Assembly (NCBI GenBank): GCA_036268875.1
Contig: DATATI010000083.1
Coordinates: forward strand, 186,001 to 250,000
Direction of reading: 5' to 3'
From: Polyangia bacterium
GTDB taxonomy: Bacteria; Myxococcota_A; Polyangia; Fen-1088
DNA: 64,000 bases
The position numbers were made by a program, and so were the translations under genes. The notes below the pieces were generated by a model. The model ran no database searches and was not told the origin of the DNA. It was given only the letters and a program-made list of their open reading frames with translations. Numbering within the stretch: position 1 is the first letter of the stretch; the number at the start of each line of letters is the position of its first letter. This document shows, piece by piece, positions 19,158-27,333 of the stretch.

Positions 19158-19732
19158 TTTGATCCCAAAAGATAATCGACGAAGTCTCGCAAATCGGCGC
19201 CGCAATAAAAAGGCCGAACTTGCTGGCTGGCCAGCAGCGCGGCGTCGCCGGCGTCGGGCGGTCCCAAAAGCGCCGTTCGCAGGCCCAGCGCCGCGCCCGC
19301 CAGCACATCGTTGGCCCGATCGCCGACCATCCACGAATCAGCGACGGTGAACCGCCGGTGAGCGCGAAACGCCTCTTCCAGAAGGCCGGTCTTCGGCTTG
19401 CGGCAGGCGCAGCCATCCTCGGCGCGATGAAAACAAATGTGCGAGCTCAGGATGACGCCGCCGTCGCGCTGGGCGCCGTCGACGATCAGCCGATGGACCG
19501 CGTCCAGCGCGGCGCGGGTGGTCTTGCCCTTGGCCGCCGATGGCTGGTTGGTCGCCACCACCAGGCCAAACCCGGCGTCGGTCAATCGGCGCAGCGCCGC
19601 CGGCACCCAAGGAAACACCGCCACCTCGCCGATCCGCAGCGGGCTGTCCGGCCGCGGTTCGGCCGGGTCGAGGACGGTCTGGTTCAAGACGCCGTCGCGA
19701 TCGAGGATGATCAGCCCCGGGCGGCGATCCAT
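19154..19732 (-). CDS. gmhB: HAD-IIIA phosphatase, heptose 1,7-bisphosphate phosphatase-like
   Basis: A 192-aa HAD phosphatase with the nucleophile motif ILDRDGVLNQ (Asp11 and Asp13), the zinc-loop cysteines and histidine in ICFHRAEDGCACRKPKTG, and motif IV in MVGDRANDVLAG. These are the hallmarks of GmhB, which removes the C7 phosphate from heptose 1,7-bisphosphate. Histidinol-phosphatase is a near relative, but the context favours heptose. The gene overlaps the nucleotidyltransferase by 22 nt and the transaldolase by 4 nt. Confidence 0.88.
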   Translation of the reverse strand: MDRRPGLIILDRDGVLNQTVLDPAEPRPDSPLRIGEVAVFPWVPAALRRLTDAGFGLVVATNQPSAAKGKTTRAALDAVHRLIVDGAQRDGGVILSSHICFHRAEDGCACRKPKTGLLEEAFRAHRRFTVADSWMVGDRANDVLAGAALGLRTALLGPPDAGDAALLASQQVRPFYCGADLRDFVDYLLGSK

Positions 19733-20424
19733 CGCGAGAACTCCTCCAGGCCCTCGGGCGAGCCGATCTCGTAAAAGCGTTCGCTGACCTCGAGGCCGGC
19801 CAGTTTTCCCGCCACGCTGAGGTCATGAAGCAACGGTGCCAGATCGGCCTTGCCCGTCGGTGGAACGTGGGTGCGGACGAGCGCGCGGTCCAAAGCCAGT
19901 AGACCATAGTCGATGTACGTGAACGCCGCCGCCGGGCGTGTGCGCTGGGCCTTGTCGTAGAGAACCACCGCGCCGTTTTCGAAGATGACGTTGCTTTTGT
20001 CCCAGCGGGCATTGTTGCGAAACACGGTCATCAGCGCCGGCTGCCCGCAGGCGGCAAAGTGTCGCCCGACGGCACCAAAATCAATGGGCAGGAACGAATC
20101 GCCGTAGGTCAGCAAGAACCTCTCGCCGAGGACGCCTTGATCGTCGGCCAGGCGCAGGGCACCGGCCGTCCCTTGCAGATCCTCGCCCTCGTCGACCACC
20201 CGCACGCGCAGGCCAAAGCGGGCCCCGTCGCCGACGTGTTCGGCCAGCAGGCGTCCACAGTAGCCGATCGACAGGACCACCTCGTCGACGCCGTGGCGGG
20301 ACAGCCAGGTCAGTTGATGATCGATGAAGGGCACGCCGCCCACCGGGATCATCGCCTTCGGGATGGTCTCGGTCAGCGGGCGCATGCGGGTGGCCAAGCC
20401 GCCGGCCAAGATCACACACTGCAT
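19711..20424 (-). CDS. hddC: Sugar-1-phosphate nucleotidyltransferase, HddC-like
   Basis: A 237-aa NTP_transferase with MQCVILAGGLATRMRPLTETIPKAMIPVGG, the nucleotide-binding signature and catalytic lysine region at the N-terminus, then GTAGALRLAD and LLTYGDSFLPIDF (metal site). It activates a sugar 1-phosphate as an NDP-sugar. In this setting GDP-heptose is likely. Glucose-1-phosphate thymidylyl- or mannose-1-phosphate guanylyltransferase activity cannot be excluded from sequence alone. It follows the TPR/beta-barrel gene by only 3 nt. Confidence 0.82.
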   Translation of the reverse strand: MQCVILAGGLATRMRPLTETIPKAMIPVGGVPFIDHQLTWLSRHGVDEVVLSIGYCGRLLAEHVGDGARFGLRVRVVDEGEDLQGTAGALRLADDQGVLGERFLLTYGDSFLPIDFGAVGRHFAACGQPALMTVFRNNARWDKSNVIFENGAVVLYDKAQRTRPAAAFTYIDYGLLALDRALVRTHVPPTGKADLAPLLHDLSVAGKLAGLEVSERFYEIGSPEGLEEFSRWIAARG

Positions 20425-20427
20425 GCG

Positions 20428-21588
20428 CTAGAACCGGTAGGCCAGGCCGACCAAAAATTCTGTGCGGGCGATGGGCGCAAAAAAGAAGTTGTTCGGCTTC
20501 GGGCTGTACGCGAGCGCCAGCGTCGCGGTCAGCGCCACCCCACGCGAAAGCCCCAGCTCGCCGTTCAGCGCCGGCCGCAACACGAACAGCCCTTGCGTCC
20601 CGAACGAATGTGTCCCCTGGGCGCTGGCGGCGATCAGCGCCGAGCGTGGCTGCAGGTTCGACAGCGACATCCCGCCGATGCCCAGGGCGAAGGAGAAAAT
20701 AAAGCGCGGGGTAAACCGATAGCGCACCGTCGGCTCGGCGATGAACGACCAGAAGGTCTCGCGCCAGCTGGTCGTCGACGACGCTTCGCTGAGAAACGTG
20801 TACGCAACGACGGCGCCCAGGCGCAGGGCCAGCCGGCGCTGCTCGCCCAGCCAGAACGAATGGCCGCCCGACAGCGCAAAGGCGAACGATGGCTGGGCGC
20901 TGCCGTTGATGCTTTTGCCCCAGGCGTCGAACCCGATGCCGGCGCCGAGATCGGAAGCGGTGGGATTGTCCGCCACCGCCGGCTGCGGCGGCGCCGCCGA
21001 CAGCTCTTCCGTCGGGGCGCTGCGCGGCGCGCCGGCCGATTCAGCGACGGTGGTCGGCGGAGGCGAATCAGCACGCGTTGTCGGTGGCGGCGCGGGCGGC
21101 GCGGCGACAGCGGGCGCGAACGCCGGCGGCGCGGCGGGCGCAGGCGCGAACGCCGGCGGCGGCGCGGGTGGCTCCGTCGCGGTTGGCGCGGACGCGGCCG
21201 GTTTCCCGGGAGACGCCGCTCCGGTAGTTTTGGCCTGATCCTCCAGCTGCTTTTGCAGCGCCGTGATCTTCTGTTCGACGTCGGCGCGGTTGGGCGCCTT
21301 GGGCGAATTGCGCAGGAACCCGTGATAGAAAAAAATCGCCTTGGCCGGATCGCCGGACAGTCGATAGGCCTGGGCGATGTTGTAGAGGAAGCCCGGATCA
21401 GCCTTCTCCTTGTACCCGCGCTGCCAGGCATCGATCGCCTTGTCGAACTGGCCGACGTCGAAGAAGGTGTTCCCTTCCTGGAACAGCTCGCGCGCGTGCT
21501 GGGGATCCTCGGCGTGGGCGCGGCCGCCCAGCAGCGCCGTCAGCGAAACCATCGTCATCAACCGGCAAGCAAAGCGACTAAGGCTCAT
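20428..21588 (-). CDS. Exported TPR protein with Pro/Ala linker and C-terminal outer-membrane-type barrel
   Basis: From ATG at 21588 this 386-aa protein has a signal peptide ending near GGRAHAEDP. A TPR unit (ARELFQEGNTFFDVGQFDKAIDAW, FLYNIAQAYRLSGDPAKAIFFY) and a short coiled-coil (EQKITALQKQLEDQA) follow, then a Pro/Ala-rich linker of about 90 residues. The C-terminal half is Gly/aromatic beta-rich and ends in Phe (VGLAYRF), the usual last residue of outer-membrane barrels. It sits 43 nt downstream of the diadenylate cyclase and 3 nt upstream of the nucleotidyltransferase. Role unknown; a part in glycan or envelope assembly is inferred. Confidence 0.7.
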   Translation of the reverse strand: MSLSRFACRLMTMVSLTALLGGRAHAEDPQHARELFQEGNTFFDVGQFDKAIDAWQRGYKEKADPGFLYNIAQAYRLSGDPAKAIFFYHGFLRNSPKAPNRADVEQKITALQKQLEDQAKTTGAASPGKPAASAPTATEPPAPPPAFAPAPAAPPAFAPAVAAPPAPPPTTRADSPPPTTVAESAGAPRSAPTEELSAAPPQPAVADNPTASDLGAGIGFDAWGKSINGSAQPSFAFALSGGHSFWLGEQRRLALRLGAVVAYTFLSEASSTTSWRETFWSFIAEPTVRYRFTPRFIFSFALGIGGMSLSNLQPRSALIAASAQGTHSFGTQGLFVLRPALNGELGLSRGVALTATLALAYSPKPNNFFFAPIARTEFLVGLAYRF

Positions 21589-21631
21589 TCTGCAGGCGCC
21601 CATCGTATCGCGGATGCCGCGCCACCACCAA

Positions 21632-22519
21632 TCAACTGCGGCGCATCCGCGGCGCCAGCTCCAGCGCCACCTTGCCGTGGCGGAACACGCGCACCGATCC
21701 CGAGGTCTGCGACACCACGATGGCGATGGCCTCCGAATCGCGCGAGATCCCCGCAGCGGCCATGTGGCGCGCCCCCAGGCCCAGCGGCACGTCGACGTCT
21801 TTCTCCTCGTCGAAGTTCAGGTAGCGGCCGGCCGCCACCACCACGCCGTCCTCGCGCACCACGAAGGCGCCGTCCAGCACGGCGAAGGCGTGCAGCGAGT
21901 GCCGGATGTCCGGGTTCATGATGTTCTTTTCGTCCTCTGAATAACCTTGGAATGGGTTCAAGGTCAGCTGCCGCGATTTCTCCATCACCTTGCTGGAGTC
22001 GCCGACCACGAACAGCGCGCCCACCGGTCGGCCCTCCCACCCTTCAACGCCGATGCTGACCGCCAGATCCAGCAGCGCGTCCATCACCCCGGCCGACACG
22101 CCTTCCGCCTGCAGAAACCCGAACGACCCGTCGTCGTCGTCCTGCCCCACGGTGACCACCAGGATCGAATCCGGCATGGCGGTCGGCCGCCGCGACAAGA
22201 GCGCCACCACCACGTCGCCTTCCTTGTAGATGTCGCGGGCGATCCCGCTGACCAGGGCCAGCTTCAACTTTTCCGGACGGCCGAGGTCATAGTCAGGCAG
22301 CGGCAACACCGGAACGCCTGCCGCTTCGACCACCGGGCGCTGGCTGGGGCTGACCACCGCCTGCACCAGCTTCTTGCGCGCCTTCGGTCTGCCGCGAAAA
22401 GCGTCATCGGGCAACAGCAGATCGCCGACGTAAAGCAGGTGATCGACGTGGGTCTTGGTGCCAAGTTCGATGGCGGCGCGAATGATATCGGTCTGGGCGC
22501 CCGTCGGTGTCTTCGCCAT
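21632..22519 (-). CDS. Diadenylate cyclase (DAC/DisA_N domain), apparent DacZ-like architecture
   Basis: A 295-aa soluble protein. The C-terminal DAC domain has LHAFAVLDGAFVVREDG, with the catalytic DGA at 216-218, and GLGARHMAAAGIS at about 247-259. The latter matches the RHR motif except that the last Arg is Met253. The N-terminal 150 residues start with TDIIRAAIELGTKTHVDHLLYV, resembling the pyruvate-kinase-C-like domain of archaeal DacZ rather than the membrane helices of CdaA or the DNA-binding tail of DisA. The enzyme would make the second messenger c-di-AMP from ATP. It appears to head the operon containing the heptose genes. No phosphodiesterase or receptor is nearby. Confidence 0.78.
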   Translation of the reverse strand: MAKTPTGAQTDIIRAAIELGTKTHVDHLLYVGDLLLPDDAFRGRPKARKKLVQAVVSPSQRPVVEAAGVPVLPLPDYDLGRPEKLKLALVSGIARDIYKEGDVVVALLSRRPTAMPDSILVVTVGQDDDDGSFGFLQAEGVSAGVMDALLDLAVSIGVEGWEGRPVGALFVVGDSSKVMEKSRQLTLNPFQGYSEDEKNIMNPDIRHSLHAFAVLDGAFVVREDGVVVAAGRYLNFDEEKDVDVPLGLGARHMAAAGISRDSEAIAIVVSQTSGSVRVFRHGKVALELAPRMRRS

Positions 22520-22520
22520 G

Positions 22521-22532
22521 ATGGGCGCCCAT
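22521..22532. promoter_or_regulatory. 12-bp perfect palindrome between divergent cyclase and protease genes
   Basis: ATGGGCGCCCAT lies directly upstream of the cyclase start. Next to it the overlapping sequence ATGCTACGCT offers -10-like hexamers to both strands (TAGCAT on minus, TACGCT on plus). The gap between the genes is only 35 nt, so the two promoters must overlap. The palindrome could be an operator, but its short length means chance is possible. Confidence 0.3.
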
Positions 22533-22554
22533 GCTACGCTGAGGACGGGCCCGC

Positions 22555-24072
22555 ATGAAACTTCGTTCGGTCCAAGGTTGGTTGCCCCTGGTGATGGCGC
22601 TTCTGCTCATCGGGATCGCCTTCGACATCCTGACCCGGTCGCGCATCTCCGCCACCACCGCCGTCGAGTGCCAGGGTGAATACGCCGACACGCTGGAGAT
22701 CCAGTCGCCCAAGACCCGTGACATCGAGCAAGGACCGCGCAGCCAGTACACGTACCTGGTGCGCAGCTCGGCCAAGTACGAATGTCCGTTCTTCGGGCCT
22801 GACGGCAAGCTGCGCCGCCGCCGCGTGCAGGCCACCGAGGTCGGCACCGCCTTCGCCTACGAACAGTCGGGCAGCGACACGTACCTTTTCACCAACGAAC
22901 ACGTGGCCAGCTGGCCCGACGTCACCGACTTTCAGCACCGCATCGACGGCGTCCCCGAAGGCTGCAAGCGCATGGAGGACAAGCTGCGCATCGTGCGCGA
23001 CGAGCGTGACGACTTCGAACCGGGGCAGATCCCACTTCAGCGGGTGGTGGTCGATCCGCTGCTGGACGCGGCGATCTTGAAGGCCAACCAGAAGCTGACC
23101 GTCATCCCCTACCGCATCGGAAAAAGCGCCGGCGTGCGCCAGGGCAACGCGGTGCTGGTGCGCGGATTCCCGCTGGGCGTGATGCAGGCGGTGTCCAGCG
23201 GCAAGATCGTCAACCCCTACGACCGCGATCAGGAACAAGGGTGGGACCACGTCGACTTCGTCATCGACGCGCTTCTGGCCGAGGGAAACTCGGGCAGCCC
23301 GGTGCTGGCCCTGTCGTGCAGGACGCGCGAGCTCGAGCTGGTCGGCGTTTACCACGCCGGCTACAAAGGCCACGGCGCGCTGAACGTCGTCGTCGGCGTC
23401 GACCAGCTGATCGACTTCATGCACAAGAAAAAGCGCGTGCCGCGCGCGCTGACAGCGGAAGGCACACCCGGGTTGGGCGTGGCCGAACGCGGGCGCGTGC
23501 GCGATGCGCTCTCTGCCGGGACGTTGCCGCTGTTCGATTTCGGTGGCCTGGTGGTGCGCGCCGAAAACGGCGACGACGCGCTTTACTACCACGTGTTCAG
23601 CCGGCAGTTTCCCCTCGACGATCGGCGGGTGGTGGTCCTGGAAGACCTGGCCAAGCCCGGTGTCTTCGGCGACATGAACCGCCTTTGGGTGCAAGGCCCA
23701 CTGGCCTGGCGCGAATGGCCGCCCGCCGCGCTGGGCGCTGACGAACGCGAGCTGGTGGCGCGCGTCGGGGATTCCATTCGCTTGCAGATCTTGCACTCCG
23801 TCGACTATCGACACGCCCTGGCCAACCCGACCTCCGTCGAGGAACGACGGCGCGGCCGCGAGCTGTCTCGGCTTTTGGCCCGCGACACGCCGCTGGCCCG
23901 GGATCTGTCCAATAACCTCCTCGACATGGCCGAGCGTCTGACCACCGGCCGCGACAACGGCACCACCTTCGTGGGCAGCGGCGGCGCCGGCGGAACATCA
24001 GCCGGCACCGCCTCGGCGCCCCCCACGCCGGCACCGCTGCCAGCAAGCGGTCTGCCCGCCGCCAGCCGGTAA
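22555..24072 (+). CDS. Membrane-anchored trypsin-like serine protease
   Basis: A 505-aa protein with one N-terminal membrane anchor or uncleaved signal (WLPLVMALLLIGIAFDIL, about 9-26). The protease core follows, with His116 in LFTNEHVASW, Asp171 in DPLLDAAILK and Ser246 in LAEGNSGSPVL, the full S1/HtrA-type triad. There is no PDZ domain. The last 200 residues have no match I know and end in a Gly/Ala/Pro-rich tail. It is transcribed divergently from the diadenylate cyclase and converges with prkA, 7 nt from its stop. Probably an envelope quality-control or signalling protease; the substrate is unknown. Confidence 0.8.
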   Translation: MKLRSVQGWLPLVMALLLIGIAFDILTRSRISATTAVECQGEYADTLEIQSPKTRDIEQGPRSQYTYLVRSSAKYECPFFGPDGKLRRRRVQATEVGTAFAYEQSGSDTYLFTNEHVASWPDVTDFQHRIDGVPEGCKRMEDKLRIVRDERDDFEPGQIPLQRVVVDPLLDAAILKANQKLTVIPYRIGKSAGVRQGNAVLVRGFPLGVMQAVSSGKIVNPYDRDQEQGWDHVDFVIDALLAEGNSGSPVLALSCRTRELELVGVYHAGYKGHGALNVVVGVDQLIDFMHKKKRVPRALTAEGTPGLGVAERGRVRDALSAGTLPLFDFGGLVVRAENGDDALYYHVFSRQFPLDDRRVVVLEDLAKPGVFGDMNRLWVQGPLAWREWPPAALGADERELVARVGDSIRLQILHSVDYRHALANPTSVEERRRGRELSRLLARDTPLARDLSNNLLDMAERLTTGRDNGTTFVGSGGAGGTSAGTASAPPTPAPLPASGLPAASR

Positions 24073-24079
24073 TGCCGGC

Positions 24080-26368
24080 CTAACTGTAGCGCTTGCGGAT
24101 CAGCGCCAGCACGGCGTCGCGGGCGCAGTTGTCGCAGTAACCAAAGCGCGACTTCATGGCGTCGAGGGTGGTCTGCGCCGCCGCCGCCGCGTCGGTCAGC
24201 ATCTTGGTCGGCCCGTCCGTCATCAGGACCAGCAGATCTTCGTTGATCTTGCGGACCTGCTTTTTGCGGTCCGAAAAGAACGCCTCGCGCAGCTCGGCGA
24301 TGGGGCGCGGGAAGATGCGTTCGTAGTCGGGCTTCTGCCGCGGGTGATCGATCGACCAGGCGCCGATGCGGGCGATCACCTCGCGCCGGAACTCGTCGCG
24401 GCGGGCGCTGACGTCCAGCATGCGCTCGACGTCGGTCATGAACTCCTCGTCGGGATCTTCGTCCCGCCCGGTGATGGGGTTCGGCACCTTCTCTTTTTTT
24501 ACCCAGTAAGAGACGTGCGAAGCGTAGCGCTCGAACTGCTCGATGTAGCGCCGCTCGTCGACCAGGCCCATCGACGTGCGCACCTCGTCGTCGATGCGTT
24601 CGATCAGCTTGTCGCGCACCTGGAAGATGAACTTGCGGTTCTCGTGAAAACCGCCCGGCAGCGGCTCTTGCTTCAAGAACTCGTACACGGTCACGCCGCG
24701 GACCAGATCCTCGAGCTCGTCGAAGACGGCGAATGGCGACAGGCACTGGTACTTCGTGCTCTGGGCGGCGTTCATGATCACCAGCTTGATCTCGCGCGGC
24801 GAGGCGCCGGTGCGGCCTTCATAGTTGGGATAGTTGTCCGATTCGCGGGCCACCTTCTCGATCCCGGCGACGAGCTCCCGGTGCTGCTCGGGAGAAAGGC
24901 CCTCGGGGGTGGTGTTCTCGGCGTAAAGCAGGGCCTTTTCCAGGGGACCCAGGCGCCCCACCAGATCGGCCAGCGACTTGTTGTACTTCTCGGCCAGCGG
25001 CTTCTTCATCCGGGTCAGCACCGCCCAAAGGCCGGTCACCCAGGCCACGTGCGGGGCCACGTGCTTGCCCGATTCGCTGTGCGCCGACAAGATCTGCGCC
25101 TGGTAGATGCGCTGTTCGATCTTGTGATCCAGCAGGTATGGCACGCGCACCAGCTCCATCCGACCTTTGAACGACTGGAACTCCGGCACCTCCTTGAACG
25201 CCGCCAGGTAACCTTCGTTCGACGAGCCGATGAAGATGGTGTCGAGCTCGAGACTGGCCACGTCCAGCGAGATGCGCCCCTGCTCGACCGTGCCCAGCAG
25301 ATACTTGTAGGCCTCCAGGGGACGCTTCAGCAGATCGGCGAAGTCGACCACGCCCCGGTTTCCGTCGACCAGCTCGCCTTGATATTCGTACAGCGTCAGT
25401 GACTGCAGCGCCGGCGGCAACGACGCCAGCGAGCGATCCATGGTCAGCTGTTTTGACCGCGCGTCGACGGCCAGCTGCGGTTCGACCGTGGCCGCCGCCT
25501 GGCGATAGCGGCGCGAAACATAGAACCGCTCGACCTGCACGTGGCGCAGAACCTTCCCGAGATCGCCGTGATACGACGACAGCAATGCTTCGAAGATCTG
25601 CCGGTTGCGGTGCGACAGATCGCCGCGCAGCAGATAGTCCGCCGGGCGAAACCCGGCACCGATGGCCGCGCCCAGTCGCTGGTTGATCAGATCGCGGCGC
25701 TTGCCCCGCGGCAGCAGCAACAGCGGGTGGTCGCGCATCTCATCGACGATCTTCGCTTCGATCAAGTCGTCATCCAGATACGCGAAGGTGTCCGCCGCGC
25801 CGCCGGTGGTCTCGAAGCCGCCACCGCCAAACCCGATCCCGCCCTTGGTCAACTTCTGCGACGGGAAGATCCAGTTAAAGCGATAAAGCGCCCCCTCTTC
25901 CAGCGTCGAGTAGTGCTCCATCGCCCGCTGCACACACGACACGAAGGTCGACTTGGCGCTGCCGTTCGGCCCGTGCAGCAGGATCAAACGATTGGTGCGG
26001 CCCTCCCGCGCGAAATTGGAGATCAAGCGATAGACCGCGCCCTGAACCTCCTCCTGGCCCATCAGCGCTTCCTTGCCGTTTTCCCAGGGGATGTCGAACA
26101 GCTTCCAGCGCACGGCCGCGCCGCGCGGGGTGCGGATGTTCTCGGTGCCGAAGTGATCCATCACGTCGCGCACGTACTGCGCCGCTGACCGCACCTGGCG
26201 CGCTGGGTCAACCGCGAAGAGGGAAAAATATTCGCCAAACGACATTACCCGGCGGTTGCGGGCGAAGCTCTCGCGCATCTCGCCGGTGGCGTGCGCCAGC
26301 CAGCCCTTGGCGTCGAAAGCCTCCCCTCGGGCGGGAAGCGGAGCGCGCGGATATTCTCCAGTTCCCAT
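24080..26368 (-). CDS. prkA: PrkA family serine protein kinase / AAA protein
   Basis: From ATG at 26368 this 762-aa protein has the PrkA AAA core. Walker A is LILLHGPNGSAKSTF, with IFPSQKLTKGGIGFGG and TIFIGSSNEGYLAAF downstream. The C-terminal PrkA domain contains QSTKYQCLSPFAVFDELEDLV. The family average is about 640-690 aa; the extra length is spread through the protein. PrkA acts in stress and starvation responses in enterobacteria and Bacillus. Its usual partners YeaH and SpoVR are not in this window. Upstream in-frame sequence to 26683 overlaps the divergent mlaC-like gene and is not coding. Confidence 0.9.
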   Translation of the reverse strand: MGTGEYPRAPLPARGEAFDAKGWLAHATGEMRESFARNRRVMSFGEYFSLFAVDPARQVRSAAQYVRDVMDHFGTENIRTPRGAAVRWKLFDIPWENGKEALMGQEEVQGAVYRLISNFAREGRTNRLILLHGPNGSAKSTFVSCVQRAMEHYSTLEEGALYRFNWIFPSQKLTKGGIGFGGGGFETTGGAADTFAYLDDDLIEAKIVDEMRDHPLLLLPRGKRRDLINQRLGAAIGAGFRPADYLLRGDLSHRNRQIFEALLSSYHGDLGKVLRHVQVERFYVSRRYRQAAATVEPQLAVDARSKQLTMDRSLASLPPALQSLTLYEYQGELVDGNRGVVDFADLLKRPLEAYKYLLGTVEQGRISLDVASLELDTIFIGSSNEGYLAAFKEVPEFQSFKGRMELVRVPYLLDHKIEQRIYQAQILSAHSESGKHVAPHVAWVTGLWAVLTRMKKPLAEKYNKSLADLVGRLGPLEKALLYAENTTPEGLSPEQHRELVAGIEKVARESDNYPNYEGRTGASPREIKLVIMNAAQSTKYQCLSPFAVFDELEDLVRGVTVYEFLKQEPLPGGFHENRKFIFQVRDKLIERIDDEVRTSMGLVDERRYIEQFERYASHVSYWVKKEKVPNPITGRDEDPDEEFMTDVERMLDVSARRDEFRREVIARIGAWSIDHPRQKPDYERIFPRPIAELREAFFSDRKKQVRKINEDLLVLMTDGPTKMLTDAAAAAQTTLDAMKSRFGYCDNCARDAVLALIRKRYS

Positions 26369-26502
26369 GTTATCTGACGGTACCACGCACCCTGCGGTTG
26401 ATCTACCCGGAGGCGGCGGGCGAAAGTGCATAACTTCCCCTCGCTGGCCGTCCACAGTATGAACAAGTCTATGAAGCCGAAGCGAAAGCCGAGCCCGCGC
26501 CG

Positions 26503-27270
26503 ATGACGCTGAAGAAAAAAATGACTGTCGCCCGGACTGTGTTGTCACAATTGGTCCTGATCGCGGCCGTGAGCGCGGCCGGTGTTTGCCAGGCCGCCGA
26601 CCAGGCCCCCAAGCCCGCGTCGACCAAGGCCAGCAAAGGCGCCGCCAAGGCCGCCGTCGACGCGCCCGCCGAGGACGAAGCAAGGGGCGGTGGCCCCGAC
26701 AAGAGCGGCCCGCCGCCCGCGTCGTCGAGCCCGATGGCCGAGCTGAAGAAATCCAACGCCGCCCTGGACAAGGTGCTGCGCAAGGACCGTCCCGATTGGT
26801 CGCCGGAGGCCGAGCTGCAGCGAGCCGAGGTGCGCAAGGTGGTCGGTTCCTTCCTGGACTACGGCGAGCTGGCGCGCCGATCGCTGGCCCGCCACTGGGA
26901 CACCCTGACGGTCAAGCAGCGGCAAGACTTCGTCAACACCCTCCGCCAGCTGGTCGAGCGCAGCTACCTGCGCCAGATGCACAGCAGCCCCAACTACAAC
27001 ATCAAGTACGAAAAGGAAGAGAAGACCGGCAGCGAGGCCAGCGTCACCGCCACGCTGAACACGGTCTCGCGCGGGAAGAAGGTGGTCGTGGCCCTGGACT
27101 ACAAGATGATGTGGAAGGAAGGCCACTGGGTGGTCTACGACGTCCTCACCGACGACCAGAGCATGCTGGAAAACTACCGCGCCGAGTTCAACAAGATCAT
27201 CACCAAGGAGTCCTTCGACGCCCTGTTGAACAAGATGAAGAAGAAGCTCGACGAAAAAGACGAGGAATGA
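26503..27270 (+). CDS. MlaC/Ttg2D-like phospholipid-transport substrate-binding protein
   Basis: A 255-aa exported protein. The signal peptide ends near VCQAADQAP and is followed by a low-complexity Lys/Ala/Pro segment of about 45 residues. The Tol_Tol_Ttg2 (MlaC) domain follows, with VVGSFLDYGELARRSLARHW, VKQRQDFVNTLRQLVERSY and DYKMMWKEGHWVVYDVLTDDQSMLENYR. MlaC carries phospholipid between the outer-membrane MlaA complex and the inner-membrane MlaFEDB. None of the other Mla genes is present here, so this copy is an orphan in the window. Confidence 0.8.
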   Translation: MTLKKKMTVARTVLSQLVLIAAVSAAGVCQAADQAPKPASTKASKGAAKAAVDAPAEDEARGGGPDKSGPPPASSSPMAELKKSNAALDKVLRKDRPDWSPEAELQRAEVRKVVGSFLDYGELARRSLARHWDTLTVKQRQDFVNTLRQLVERSYLRQMHSSPNYNIKYEKEEKTGSEASVTATLNTVSRGKKVVVALDYKMMWKEGHWVVYDVLTDDQSMLENYRAEFNKIITKESFDALLNKMKKKLDEKDEE

Positions 27271-27333
27271 GCGCCCGGATTCCGCGCTGAAAATGCAGCG
27301 CCGCCGGCCGAAAAAAAGGATGATGCCCCAGGC

